Made by a program: the position numbers and the translations under genes. The notes beneath the pieces are model-generated. The model had not been told where the DNA came from. It was given only the letters and a program-made list of their open reading frames with translations, and made no database searches. This document shows, in pieces, positions 1 through 12,834 of a DNA stretch of 64,000 bases (the stretch's first letter is position 1; the number at the start of each line of letters is the position of its first letter). The stretch is from Epiperipatus broadwayi (Eukaryota > Onychophora > Udeonychophora > Euonychophora > Peripatidae). The stretch spans positions 9,939,923 to 10,003,922 of the forward strand of contig JAQFVV010012405.1 in NCBI GenBank assembly GCA_028023455.1, written 5' to 3'.

Positions 1-1879
1 ACATTTTAATAATTTATAAATTAATGATCAACAATTTTAGGATTTCAAAATTATAATATTACTAACTAAGTCTTAAATTTAATATTGTATGTATTGATGA
101 TCCTTGTCAAGCAATTCCAATTTATAAATAACCCTTCTATGTGTGGTCATATTATGAAATAAAAGCCTTTCATCCAAGGATGTTAGTAATACACACAAAG
201 AACAGTAAACAAATATTATTATATTATTTAAATTAGTATGTTTTTACATAAATAGGTCCAATATGAAGAAAGTAAAATCTTAACTTCATATCGAGTTTGT
301 ATTAAGTTTAACATGATCAATGTAGCTTTTCTTAAAAAGAAGATTTACATTTTATTAAATAAAAAAAAAGTTTAATATAATGATCTCATATTTCTCTTCA
401 TCTAAATAATTTTCTTGAATAAAGTATTTTCAGCATAAATGATTTTTGGAGACAAAGAAAATAATATTTAGATGTCAAAAGTATATAGCACACAAATATA
501 ATCTGAGATGTTGAATCAGATGATATTGTCCCATTCCCTTCCATGATGAGGCCAAGAATGTTTATCAATAATATAGTTCTAAGTTCTCTATTTATCAACC
601 ATTGCAGGGGGATTCAAAATATTCTATTGTTTAAAATGCCTCCTATTTTGTGGAGTTGGCATCTTCTTCTCCAGTTTACTTGGCTATCAATTGAATCTTC
701 ATTGAAAATTATATCTGTAAAATACATATATAATTTAGGCATTTTGTAGGAATAAACAATTATATTAATTCTGGTTAAAACATTAGCATTTCATCCTATA
801 ACAAGTGGTACTTAGCAACAATGCATTTTTAATAATTCTTGTCTTCTTAAAGTATTTGAATTTCAATATTTATGTTTTTGAATAAATTTCTCTTCGCTAG
901 AATTTCAGTTTATAAATATTATTTTAAATTTACGTGATTAATAAACGAAAGTATATAGACAATTTTGTTCGGAAAATATAAATAATAATATTAAAGAGTA
1001 ATTTATTTACCCCTTTTATTATATGAAATTGGATTTCTTTTATAATTAAATTTTTTATCACGAAGAAATTATTTAAAGTTATTAATCCATCTTCTTTTGA
1101 TATGTTTGGAATTCGAACACAGCAGAACAAATGGGTGTAGTAATTAGTTTTTTAGCAAAAGTTAGGATTAAACTTTAAATTATTTGATTTAGGTTTTATA
1201 CTGGAATCGACTTCTGGATTTGTTTTTCATGATTTAATATGCTCCTATTATTGAAATAATTATAACTTATAAATGAATTCTAAATTCTATTTCTTTTGTT
1301 TTAGTTGCTAAGATGCCATATTGGCCTGAGTTTATCTCCATGTCTACATCTTGATTAATAATGTTAGTTAAAATAATTCATATATATATATGAAAAAGAA
1401 TTATTTTAATATTTAATTTAATTAGCAACTATTTAAGTAACTATTTATCTAACTTAAGATTTTAATGCTTGAGTTAAATATATATACAAACAATAAATTT
1501 ACTTATTATAAACTTATACTTATACTTTTATTTTGTTTATGTTTTGATCTTGTATATAAATAAATTAAATTATATAAAAATATTTGCATTAAAGTGTATA
1601 TGTGGAGATTTATTATAAGTAATATATATGAATATATGAAGCAATGCAAAAAAAGTAAAGGAGAAGATATAAGAATATTCTTGGATGAAAGGCTTTTTAT
1701 TTCATAATATGCCACACATAGAGGGGATTATTTACAAATTGGAATTGCTTGACAAGGATTGTACAATTTAAACCATCATCGATACATACAGTATTAAATT
1801 TAAAACTTAGTTAGTTAATAATATTATAATTTTGAAATCCTAAAATGGTTAATCATTATTTTATAAATTATTGAAATGT
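1..1879. mobile_element. Long inverted-repeat element, non-coding interior
   Basis: The left arm (1-181, possibly continuing beyond the window edge) and the right arm (1679-1879) are inverted copies of each other, judged by eye at roughly 85-90% identity. The right arm has a short insertion near 1770-1785. The inner ends share the motif ggatgaaaggc and its complement. The interior (182-1678) is AT-rich with only short chance open frames. Long terminal inverted repeats around a non-coding core suggest a non-autonomous foldback or MITE-like DNA transposon. No transposase is visible, and the target duplication cannot be seen because the left end is at the window border. Confidence 0.6.
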
Positions 1880-4140
1880 GTTAGTGTTACGATGTATATT
1901 ACTATTATGGGAATAGGGGAAGGTACTATTTAACTTAATGTTATAAATAATAGAAATATATACAAACATGTGTTATAGTAAAAAAAAAATATTTTTTTTT
2001 GTGTTACATGAAATCCAGTTATATTGTTATTCATTAATTAATATGTTAAAGTTTGTTTTAAATTCAAGAAGGTCTCTTATTTGTTTGATTTATTTAGTTA
2101 TTTTATGAAACAAAATGTTGATGAATACACATACTCTCACATATATATCATATCAATTTAACATCTTAATACTGTAAATAAATTATTTATAAAATAATTA
2201 ATTGAATTAATTACTACTATGGAAAATTGATGGTAATGCTTGAAGAGAGTTAAATGCAATATCTGCCCTGAGTTCAAATTCTGAGCATAACGAACTATCA
2301 ACAGAGGTGTAGATTGGATGAATTAGTCTAGGTTGCATTGACATTGAATAATTTGATTTAAAATTATCTTGTTTAATATGGATTCTAATTTTAGATTACA
2401 ATTACATTGTTTCACCCATGGCATCCTATATGAAGACCTTAAGTCTGACTATAGTTAGATGCAACACCCTGATCTCCTGAAAGGACCATACAATTACACT
2501 AATAACTTACATTTTGTATAGTAATGAAAACCAGAAAGCTTATACATGTATAGCCTTATTCTAGAGACCTTAACTTCATTTTTTGTGATTGTTATTAATA
2601 AACTTGTATTCAATTATAAAAAACATTCCAGTGACTTAATTCTAAATGGTTTTTAGATCATTATATGTATGTTTGAGTCATCTCTTGAACACAATATAGT
2701 AATAGAGCTTATGTTCTCTGAGCTAGATTTGAGCATAGTGGTCTGATATATATAAAAGGAATGTGTATTAGTGTTTGTGGGCATCCAGTGATGATTGTGA
2801 TCTTTCCAATTGTCATCATCCTCATCATACTGATTGATGCTAAGAGTATATTCTTTAAAGCCCATGCACGACTTTTTATTTTTTTTAGTCTCTATTAGAA
2901 TTTAAGTTTATAGTTGGCCAGTACAATAATGGGATTAAATGGCCAGGGAATTGGTGATGATCAGCATGTTTTAATATCCCAGCATTGTTGTTTTTATGGT
3001 TATGTATTATTATGGAGTAGCACTTTAATTGGTGCCTCCAAATTAATGGTTAAATATATGTCCCAAGCTGGCAAAGACTAAATAGTTGGCCCAGTCTACA
3101 GTAGATTCATTTCAAATCCAGCCACAAAATAGAATGTTGATTTATTTTAGTATTATGATCATTCAGGATAATGATGGATGGTTTCTTATGAGTTATTTTT
3201 ACTTATTTATAATGCTGGTGGATTTATAGTTAATAATAGTTATTCTAAGGAGTTAACTGGGCTGATCTCTCTCAGAGGGTTCTTATGCTCATGCTATAGA
3301 ATATATAACATTACTTCTATATTTTTTGATATTAATATCTTAGTTTATTACATTAATATTTTATCTAATTATTTTCTAATTGAAATACTAACTGGAGTCG
3401 ATGATCATTTGCCATCACTCCAGGTTTACCTCAAATTACACTATCTAACCATCCTGTTATAATATATAAAAATTTATGATTATACTCAGATTTTATTCAA
3501 AATGTTTATTTAGAAGAAGACACAGCAAGATGAACATAATGATAGTAAAGATGAATTTACAATTGGATGACAGACTATTGTTTTCATAGATGTTGTAGCA
3601 GTTATTTTTTGTAATGGTTTGATAATTATAATAATGTTAGCATTTTATTTCTATATAATCTCTTAACAAGAATGCATTTTGGTTTTGGAAATAAAGTCCA
3701 AGCAAAATAATTATGTTGTTCTTTAAATATTTTTATGGACAATGACAGCAATCACATGTTTATTATGTTTTTTGTATATTTACAAAGTTAAAAGATTATT
3801 TTTAAAACTACTTTTTGTTTATAAACCTGTATGTCTAAGAAATGCATTAAAATTTTCTGAATATATTTCAGAATACAGGTTTAATCATCAAAATAATAAG
3901 TTGAAAATTTAATTCAACCAATTACTAGGACTGCCAACAAAAATGCGCTAAAATGGACAAATACTCTCATTAATAATTGCTTTAAAACCATAGGTGGACC
4001 ATCTATGGTTCCAGCTTATTTTTCAAATAAACCCCCAATTATTAGCCATGCCTAAATTTAGGTCTGAACTTATTAATACCGATTTTTAAATATTTTAAAA
4101 CCAGGCACTCTTCACAAACCTGGGAGCTTAATTGTAATTA
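1880..4140. other. AT-rich stretch, nothing recognised
   Basis: No coding exon, RNA gene or repeat copy was recognised. The open frame at 3178-3462 has no recognisable domain and the composition of its surroundings, so it is taken as chance. Confidence 0.4.
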
Positions 4141-4344
4141 TAGGGGATTCAAATTCAGATTTTCAAGCACCCTTCAACTAGCCACACTATCTCATACAAC
4201 AGATACACATGACCACACACAAGTAGAAAAGATAAATAATCACCAATATCCATATTTCATGCTAAACCAGCATTCATCAGTTGGTCCAGATTATCATCTC
4301 TCACACATATAAATGATCAGTGGTCAGTTTATATTAAGATATCG
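4141..4344 (-). mobile_element. Family B hammerhead SINE-like element, copy B1
   Basis: About 200 bases of a family with copies at 4349, 5794, 9484, 43771, 52548, 53021 and 55205. On the minus strand it reads: a variable head, the hammerhead ribozyme, a conserved stretch around gtgattatttatcttttc, then a tail with a box-B-like motif (GAGTTCAAATCCC in other copies; mutated here). The box-B-like motif suggests polymerase III ancestry, but no full tRNA fold was made. The copy ends in the centre of an inverted pair with B2. Confidence 0.7.
4242..4285 (-). ncRNA. Hammerhead ribozyme, family B, intact core
   Basis: Minus-strand order: stem I 5' arm ACCAA; invariant CUGAUGA; stem II AUGCU with AGCAU around loop GGUUU; invariant GAAA; stem III of two pairs (AU/AU) around loop AUGG; then U16.1 and cleavage base A17; then stem I 3' arm UUGGU. 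All invariant catalytic-core positions are present and H17 is A, which the family tolerates. Other copies (4349, 43771, 53021, 55205) keep the AU/AU stem III while the four-base loop varies (ACGA, ACGU, ACAU, AUGU), as expected for a real fold. Cleavage is predicted just 5' of UUGG. Confidence 0.85.
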
Positions 4345-4348
4345 AATG

Positions 4349-4470
4349 TGCTGGTTTAGCATGAAATACGAATATTGGTGATTATTTATCTTTTCTACAT
4401 GTGTGTGGTCTTGTGTATCGGTTGTATGAGATAGTGTGGATAGTTGAAGGGTGCTTGAAAATCTGAGTTT
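4349..4470 (+). mobile_element. Family B copy B2, truncated inside the ribozyme
   Basis: Starts within stem II (tgctggtttagcat) and keeps GAAA, stem III and the UUGG arm, then the B tail to about 4470. CUGAUGA and the stem I 5' arm are absent, so it cannot self-cleave alone. It lies head-to-head with B1, making an inverted pair whose junction is inside the ribozyme. Confidence 0.7.
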
Positions 4471-5793
4471 AATATTGATTTTTTAAATTGGCATATTAAT
4501 TTAATTTACAAGTCTACAATTTTCTGAGTTCACAACTCTCTGACACTATCTACTTCAGATAATTAAATTAATGACCATAACTAATCATTTATTAAGCTAT
4601 AGGTGATCTTTATTGGGGTTTAAAGTTTATGTATAAGCAATGAATGATGTTGTTATCTCTAACATAATAAATGATTAGACATATTAATGTATTTATCAGA
4701 TGTGAGTAGGATCAAAGTTGTGTATTCAGAAAGTTTGATATTTGTATATCAAAGTATAAATTTATTAAGCACAGTTGATTGAGAATATTTATGAGGTATA
4801 ACTGATAATATGGATAAAATGTGATAGTAGGGATCAGGTGTTTAAACAAGCTTTATTTTTTATAGGAAGTGTGGTTAAAAATGAGAGGTTTATATTTTAT
4901 ATAGGGTTAAAAAATATCAAAGTATAATAACTTATTAATGATAAATATTGACTGAATGATTGAAAAACTTGTGTAAGAGATTACGACTTAGGGCTTAATG
5001 AGGGGTGTAATTTCAGCAATGAATACATTTGGGGATCATTTATATTTTTTAGATATCTTTATATGTTGTAAAAATAATTATGTGATGAGCTGAAGTTTTA
5101 AATAAATATGTATATAAGTCATTTATGGATTAGAACTCCATTGCACCAGAGATTAAGATATTTAATATTTCTGGTTCTCTTGCTGAATGAATGTACCCGA
5201 AAAGTTGATGCATAATGAAGAAAAATGATCTAAATTTTTTGCTTGTGGGCAGTTACAATATAAGGGATTTGACACTAGTGCATACACACACAAAAATAAT
5301 ATTTTCTTATTATAAATTACTTAATAAAAACTTTTTAAATTTTCTGCCATTTTTTAAAATTTATATCTGAAATTCACATTTGGAAATAATTTATGTAAAC
5401 CAAAAATTTGGGAAATAAATTATTAAGAAGAAAGCTGCAAGTTAATAATAAAACCGATGTGGATTTTGCTTTAGATATTTCATTTATCATAAATTTTAAA
5501 ATGAAGTTAATTATTTTGTATTTGACTTAATTATATGAAAATAATATAAAGCCATGTGCTAAGAAAGCACACGGAATTTCAGCAAGTGAGCACAAACAAT
5601 TTCATTTCAATAAATATTCCAATGCTTTTTCAGTCAGCTATCATTTGATCCAGGATGTTTTAATTCTTAAGTCTCAATCAACTATTATTATTAAATGCAC
5701 ATGGCAAACCCCATTACATCCAATTACTTATAAAACAAACTGATCAAGCATATCATTGGCAATTCTTCCACTTTTTTTAGATGAAAGTATAGG
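4471..5793. other. AT-rich stretch, nothing recognised
   Basis: No coding, RNA or repeat signal could be supported by eye. Confidence 0.4.
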
Positions 5794-5868
5794 GAATTTG
5801 AACTCAGATTTTCAAGTACCCTTCAACTATCCACACTATCTCATACAACCGATACACATGACCACAGA
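5794..5868 (-). mobile_element. Family B fragment B3 (tail only)
   Basis: Carries only the conserved tail of family B, including the box-B-like ttgaactcagat (complement of GAGTTCAA) and catacaaccgatacacatg. The ribozyme is missing. Confidence 0.65.
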
Positions 5869-6010
5869 TGAATGATTTCCAATATTTTGAGCACTTATTT
5901 CCTTTAACATGATATCTCACAATTCTAAAACATATTTTATAAAACAAATAAAACATCACATGACCCTTGCTTATATCATACTGTTCAGCAGCAAAGACTT
6001 CCAGTTCCAA

Positions 6011-6070
6011 AAGCTCCTGGTGAAAGCTATAAGTTAGAAACTAGTTTGGGATATTGAATAGGACATCAGT
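6011..6070 (+). mobile_element. Family A ribozyme remnant A4
   Basis: Matches the family A ribozyme region (stem II, then gaaactagtttggg, then atattgaatagg), but four bases spanning the end of stem I and the start of CUGAUGA are lost and the UGGGGA arm has lost a G. It is inactive by inspection. Confidence 0.5.
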
Positions 6071-6389
6071 AAATTGGGGATATAACAAGCACTACTATTT
6101 AGTATGTTTTGATTACTAAAGCTTACACTAAATGGAAAAAATATGGTGCAAGGAAAATAAAATTCTTATAACTAAAGAAATAACATGCACAGCTACCAGA
6201 AATAAATGAGTTAAAATACTTGTTAATAAATGCTTGTCAAATTTTAATAAGTAAAAGAAGAAAAAAGTTTAAAATATGGATTTAAATATGTTTGATATTT
6301 ATATAGGGAGATGTACTTTAAGAGTAACAAGAAAAATTGAAAACAAAATAATACCACATGTAAAATATATGGATGAAATAATAAATTTG

Positions 6390-6480
6390 GAAAAGAGAGG
6401 CTGGAGATTAGAGAAACTGGATTAAATTTGGAGAGATTTTCATTCTGCAGTGGATGGATAAAATAATAATGATGATTTGT
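6390..6480 (+). repeat. LINE 3' tail repeat, copy T1
   Basis: Shares ggattaaatttggagaga, ctgcagtggatgg and a GAT-rich end with copies near 31510 and 50690. One frame gives WRDFHSAVDG, so it may be the last codons and 3' end of a LINE. A trinucleotide-repeat tail is typical of RTE-type elements; the class assignment is inference. Confidence 0.45.
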
Positions 6481-9400
6481 ATGCAATTTTAAAGTGATAA
6501 AAGATATATTATGGTAAATAATAAATATAATTTTAATAACTAAAATACCATTAATACTTTTTTACAACTTGATTGTAAAGTAGGATTATTCTAAAAACAC
6601 AAACACTGAAATTTGAACAAAAAATATAATTACAACAAAATATTTTTTTAAAAAAAGAGATAAAATTAAAACAAAAATTATTATAAAAATAAAACTCTAA
6701 CTGCAATTATAATTCTCTAACCAAAATTTTTAAATTATATAATTTTAATTCACAATGGCTACAACTGGTATGTAATATTTCTATCAATTTTCAAATGCTT
6801 TAATTTTATATTATTTTTTAAATTGAACAGGTATCTCTTTTAGTTTCATTCTATGTATATTACTATTTTGAAAAAGTCAAATTAGTGTAATTTAGCTAAT
6901 GTACTTTCAATTTATATACCCTTTGCTGTTTTAGCAGCATCCCATGCTGCTTATAGTTTAGATTTGGTTGTAATTTTTTTTTTTTCATCTTTTTTAAATA
7001 ACAGGCTTTTTGTTATTTCTTAGAAAAAATGTAATTATATTTGTTGTAACTAATGACAACAATAATAAGTAGCAAATTTATTTTATCAAATTTACTGATT
7101 ACAAGAATAATCAATTGATTATTAAAAAGTTGTCAATAGAACCCAATTAAAAAGTTTTTTTTTAATTTTTTGGTATATTTTAAATTTTTTTAATACAAAT
7201 AATTTACCATTTATTATAAATAATGGTTATTAAAAAATAACTTAAAACATCGCATGCACACACACACACACATATATATATATATTGAAAGATGAATTGA
7301 GCTAAAAATAAAATTGAAAATATATGTATAAAACAAATACATATCTTAGAAGCAGTATGAAATACCAATTGTAGTTGGAATGTAACAAAACCACATTAAA
7401 ACCATTGTGGATTAATTATTTAATTTTTCATTATCTTACAAATATGTTTCCATGATTATAATTTGGATCATTATTTAAGATTGGAAACTTTTGCACTATA
7501 CTCTTGACAAACTTCATGGACATAAACTTTTTGCATATTTTTCATAATTCATATATTTATTAAATATATAACAATATTACCTTTTTGAACTCACAAAATC
7601 CTTTTATTTACCTCTTATTTTATTATTTATATATTCCCTATAACAGCCTTCATAATCCATATAAATGTAAGTATAATTCTCCATCATCATATGTCTTTAA
7701 ATATATAAGAGCATAATTTCTCCTAACTTCACATTTTTTCTCAATGAACATTTTTATGTACTCTTTTCAAAATTTTAATTATTAATTATATTCCAATTTA
7801 TATTTTTCTCTAAATTTAAATTTTAAAAAGATGTAATTTTGTCAGTTGAAAACAAGCCTAGATTTTCAGGATATTATAAATAATAATCTTTTCTTTTAAC
7901 ACAGAAAACTTGTTTCATACTGAAATAATTTGCTATAATAAACATTCCAAAAGATTATATTCATGTTATGTATTTATTATAGGATTACATTGATATATAT
8001 GTGTTTAGGAATAATTTGTTTGAGACTTATAACTTTGACTGAACTTATCATTTCATTAAACAGAAAAAATATAATACAAAATCAAAATTATAATTTAAAA
8101 AATCTATAAAATTAATCAATGTCTCCACTATCACTCTTCTAGTCAATTTGATATGATATAAATCACAACTTTTTTACATGTTTTAAAAGCAATTTTTATT
8201 TTCTAAATGTTTGAGTTAATATATAATATAAAATTGCTTTTAATTCTTTCAGAATTCTGACTGCAAGATTGCAATAATTGATTTGACTTAAATACACTCT
8301 TTTGTGATTATGTTTGGAATTTGTTGCCAGTTTTTAATTAATTTGATAAGCAAAACTGGAATTTAAATAATATTGATTTATTAATTTAAAAAAATCTGAA
8401 GATGTCAGCATTATATAAAAAACTAACACAAATAAACTGACAGTGCCACTAATTGATAATTTTTTTTTTCAGGTTCAAGAACACATGCAAGAGCCTTTAA
8501 AAAGGCTCATATTTTTGCTTAGATTTCAAAAATAAAAATGTATGCTTTTCATAGTTTATTTATATATTTATGATGATTTTTGAAAAGTATTTGTTAATTA
8601 TTTATTGTTTGACAACATTATTTGTCACTGAATTCAGATTTTATTTGAAAGTACTTGCCTTTAAAAAGAAGACACCTAAAAAGAAATGGTTATAATGTAA
8701 AGAAGGAAATTGTAATTTGGCTAAAAAAAGATCTCTTTATAATCATTATTTTTTGTCATTTTTCAAATTTAAATTTTAAAACAGAATTGCATCATTTTAT
8801 GTATTCATTCAAGTTTTAGAAGTAGATTTAAGAGTTTTTATTTCATTTGTATTACTGAAAATTTCAGTAATAACAAAGTGACAGAAAGAGATATTGTTCA
8901 GATAATATATCAAAATTTACTATTTTTTATATTTCCATAGTTGAAATATTATTTTTAGAATGATTTTTATTTGTGTTTCTAAAAAATATTTCCAAATTTA
9001 TGTAAACATAATAAAGATTTAGAGATTAATTTATTTAAAAAAAAATTGGATTTTTAATTTAAATGACTACTTCGAACCATTAAAAAATTAAACCAAAGAA
9101 ACTAAAACATTCACCTGAAAAGTAAATTATAATACAATATTCAATTTTTAAATACTGTATTGTAAAGTTGATTTTAAAAAAACAATAACAATAAATTTTT
9201 AAAAATATAAAATAAAGTAAAAACAAATTTATCCTAATAAAAAATGTAAAATATATAGATTATCTATTTAGTCATTTGATATTAAATACTTCCATTTTAT
9301 TACTTGGTGATAAATTAATTTATGATACGTTATCTTTATTTTTCTATCTCAAAGTGGAACCTGTCCATTTCATATCAAAATAATTTGGCTTAAATTTATT

Positions 9401-9483
9401 TCTTTTCTGATGCCATGAGTTACAGTTTTCTAGATCATAATAAAAACTAAATTGAAACTTTTAAAAGCATAAACAAATTTACA
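6481..9483. other. AT-rich stretch with a CA/TA microsatellite
   Basis: The only clear structure is a short CA then TA dinucleotide run near 7256-7286. No open frame with recognisable protein similarity was found. Confidence 0.4.
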
Positions 9484-9586
9484 CTATTGGAAATCATTTA
9501 CCCTTTTCACGAGTGTGTAATAATGTGTATTGGTTGTATGAGATAGGGCAGATAGTCTGTGCTGAAATCCCTTATATAATTACATC
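9484..9586 (+). mobile_element. Family B fragment B4, diverged
   Basis: Keeps the post-ribozyme part of family B (tattgg, a degraded gattattta, then tgtgtattggttgtatgagatag and the tail). The ribozyme core is missing. It is more diverged than the other copies. Confidence 0.5.
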
Positions 9587-10870
9587 TAAAAGTCAAAGTA
9601 TATATAATATATTTGTATTCAATCAAATATAACTAATAAAAGTTAAGAATGGCTAATCTCTTTTAACAATCCTGAGCAAAATGGTGCTATTGCTTGCCAG
9701 AAATGCAGACAGACAGTTTGATATCATGGTTATTTGTGCAGTTTTTTTATGAGGAAGGATGCCATAATTTTAAAAATGGTGGGTTGCATTGTCCTCAATA
9801 ATGGACAGTTCCCAAATTTCAATCACTTAATTTTGAGGAAGAAAATATCAATAGTGGACAATTCTCAAATTTTAATCATGGGATACTATGCATATTCACC
9901 TTGGTAAGAATTAAAGAGGGACAGTAAACCATGTGTACAGATTCCTTTCACTAGATCATTAATTACTCATGCCATCATCCTTTCGTGACATCATAGCATA
10001 ATTTAAATCGTAAAAATTATCAGCAAAATCAATATTTTGATTAATAACTTTCTCCTCATATTTACTTACAAAATTAATGCGCAACCTTTTTAGAAGATTA
10101 TAAATGTGTTTTATTCAATCTTTAAATGCATATCTGTTTGTGCTGGCGACTTTCATCACCACCAGAGTAACACCTGAGTACCTAAAAAAATATTATATTA
10201 ATATTTTTTCTTTGTTTATCATATCGGTTTTTGAATTCTTAAAAAAAAAAAACATTAATGATTATCAAAAATGAACATAATCTTTGTTTATTAATAAAAA
10301 TATTATTTAAATTAAGATTATCCAACCTTAAGTAACCATAGGGCTACATTAAATAAGTTATCTTAGAGCTGCAATGAAAATAATAAATACAGAAATAATA
10401 GTAGCACTAATCGCATGTATGTTTACTTTGAACACTAGGAGCATGCGCATTGGATCAAAACCATGCAAAACCACGCATCTTATATTTGAAAAATATGTGA
10501 TTATACATTGATGTAAAAATACCTGATAATAACATCATCTTCAAGATAATCAATTAGTGATAGAATTAAAATATCTAATAAGTTTTGGATTCAAATTATT
10601 TTATTATTTTATCTAAAAAAATCAAAACCTTACTACAGTCAGCATATAGACTGCAGGTAATGTTTTAGACAGTTTTGATTTAAATAAATGAAATTATATG
10701 AGAAATTATTCTTTCCACTTTCATATTAAAAAAATGTATCTTTTGTCTTGACAGATAAATATAAAATGACTGACTGGAAGGAAATTTATTATTATTTTCT
10801 GGTTGTATTTGATATTTAGTTATAAAATATTTAAAATACAGATTAATTTTTGTTAAAAATAAACTTCTAA
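9587..10870. other. AT-rich stretch with one short imperfect duplication
   Basis: Around 9793-9880 a phrase containing gtggacaattctcaaat occurs twice about 57 bases apart. Nothing else could be supported. Confidence 0.35.
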
Positions 10871-11070
10871 TAGTTGAAATATTGGAACGAATGATTAACT
10901 AATATCAAGTAAATTCCATCTGTATCTTGGCAGTCTGTATCATAAGTAGGTCCAGTCACACTTCCGGCTGTACCATGACTGTTATCCTTGTGCCAATATT
11001 TGGTTCTAGCAGCTTCTAGTCCTGAAAGTGGACTTGCCTTACAGTCTGGAAAGCATGTATTCTGCCTTTC
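10870..11070 (-). other. Unidentified compositionally distinct open frame
   Basis: On the minus strand a frame of about 65 codons runs without a stop, with no ATG at its start. It includes peptides such as CFPDCKASPLSG and GPTYDTDCQDTDG. Its GC content is clearly above the flanks. Possible acceptor sites (ctttccag, ctttcag) precede it, but no good donor follows, so a complete exon is not supported. It could be a decayed exon, a pseudogene fragment or an unknown transposon piece. No family is recognised. Confidence 0.25.
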
Positions 11071-11279
11071 AGCTTTGTGTCAGTAGTTCGCTGACCTGAC
11101 TTTCATTAAAACTGAGTATTTATTACCAGATCCCCATCCTTAATGGAAACATTTGGATTCAGTAAGCATCATTATCTATTGGCTCATTGTTGCCATAGCT
11201 ATGCATTAATTGTCTGTATACACATAGATTTATGGATGTGCATGCTCAATCTGGACTAGTCCATTATTTAAAAGCAAGG

Positions 11280-12670
11280 TGAGATATGACACCATTATTA
11301 AGAAAAAAATCCTTATCAATTTGGAAACAAACTATTGATTTAGAAATACAGGTGAACAGTCGTGACATAAGCAGAAGGGCAAAGTATAAAGGAATTAAGA
11401 ATTATTTTAATATATTTATTAGTCATTAACTGTTATTCCTAAAGATTTATCTAGATACAACCCATTGCACTGCAATTTTGAAATCAATTAGTAAGGAAAA
11501 GTTATGAAGCAACCACAAGTTTATTTAGTTTATAAGAAATACCAGCCAACTTTGAGAATCAATATTTTTTATTATACTTTCCCAATTAGCTATGAATCAG
11601 ATATCAATAAATACATTGCCTTTAAATTGTATTGCTGGAAAAACATCATTTTGGTAGTAAGTTCTCTTCTGAATTACCATTCTTAAAGAAAATGAATAAG
11701 GAGGTTGAATAGTTTAGTATAAATTCAATCTCTGCATATGAAAAAATATTTGTTATCTGCTCTATGCCATAATAAATAAATCCTAATCTATAATCTGAAA
11801 GTCTAAAAAACTAATACCATGGAAAGTAATAGATTATCATATACAAGATTTATGATTATTTACAATGTGAACGCAATACAGGACTACATGGAAAGATTAG
11901 TCTTGAAATTATAAACTAAATAAAGAATAACCTGATACTAAATGACTTATTATAGGTGCACTAAAATAAACTGATAAGAAGGCAAACAACATAATTTGAA
12001 TTTTGGAAACATTTTTCTGTTAAGAAAAATATTGTAGTAATAAACATTTTCATATTTTCTCCTGTATGTGAGTATGTTTAATAAAACTTTTATGTTATAA
12101 TACAGGATATTGAATTTTCTAGAGTGTAATTTTTCAAAATTCTGAATTATTGGGTGATTTAAGATCTTTTAACAATTACTAGACTGAAAGAACTTTATAA
12201 TTGCTATAATACATATTTTAATGGAAGAGTGGAAAGTTTTTTAATAACATTTAGTTATATCTCAAGAGGCAAGATATTAATTTAATAATAAGAATTTAAT
12301 TCTTTATTTCAAGGATAGGCAACCAAGATATATATGTGAGCCATTAATTATCAGCCCAGTGATAATTATATATGTACTTTATGGCATTAGGGTTTTTGTA
12401 TCATTGTTTTTTGTATGCTGTAATTATTATTAAACTTTAAGATTAATTCCTTTCGATTTCAAGTCAGTATCATTCATTGTTTTTATGTCATTTTTCTTTT
12501 CTTGTCAAACCATACTTGTAAAAGAGTTATTATAGGTAATGGAGAAAATTTATTTAGCCTCAGGGATATTATTACTAAGTTGTAATTGTTAGTTTTCTGG
12601 CAACATCATAGCCATAAATAAAATCTGCTTATTTCTGTTCTTTATTATAATAATAATCCACGGAAAATAT
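11280..12670. other. AT-rich stretch, nothing recognised
   Basis: Only short chance frames, such as 11504-11686, are present. Confidence 0.35.
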
Positions 12671-12677
12671 TTAATTC

Positions 12678-12680
12678 AAC

Positions 12681-12711
<31 letters not shown>

Positions 12712-12834
12712 TTAATGTTTTCACGGTTATATGATGTACATAATACAATATTTTTGGGTACGAACTGTGCCCGTCGAAATATCAGATTGTAATGCAAAAT
12801 AATACATGGTTCATACCCAAAAATATTGTATTAT
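12678..12834. repeat. AT dinucleotide run and 21-bp inverted repeat
   Basis: A TA run (about 12680-12706) is followed by a perfect 21-bp inverted repeat, 12740-12760 against 12814-12834, with core caatatttttgggta. A 53-base spacer separates the arms. It may be a small foldback element or a transposon end. Confidence 0.5.

Noticed and set aside
3178-3462. 94-codon open frame
   Set aside because: AT-rich codons throughout, no motif, no splice context; fits chance in this composition.
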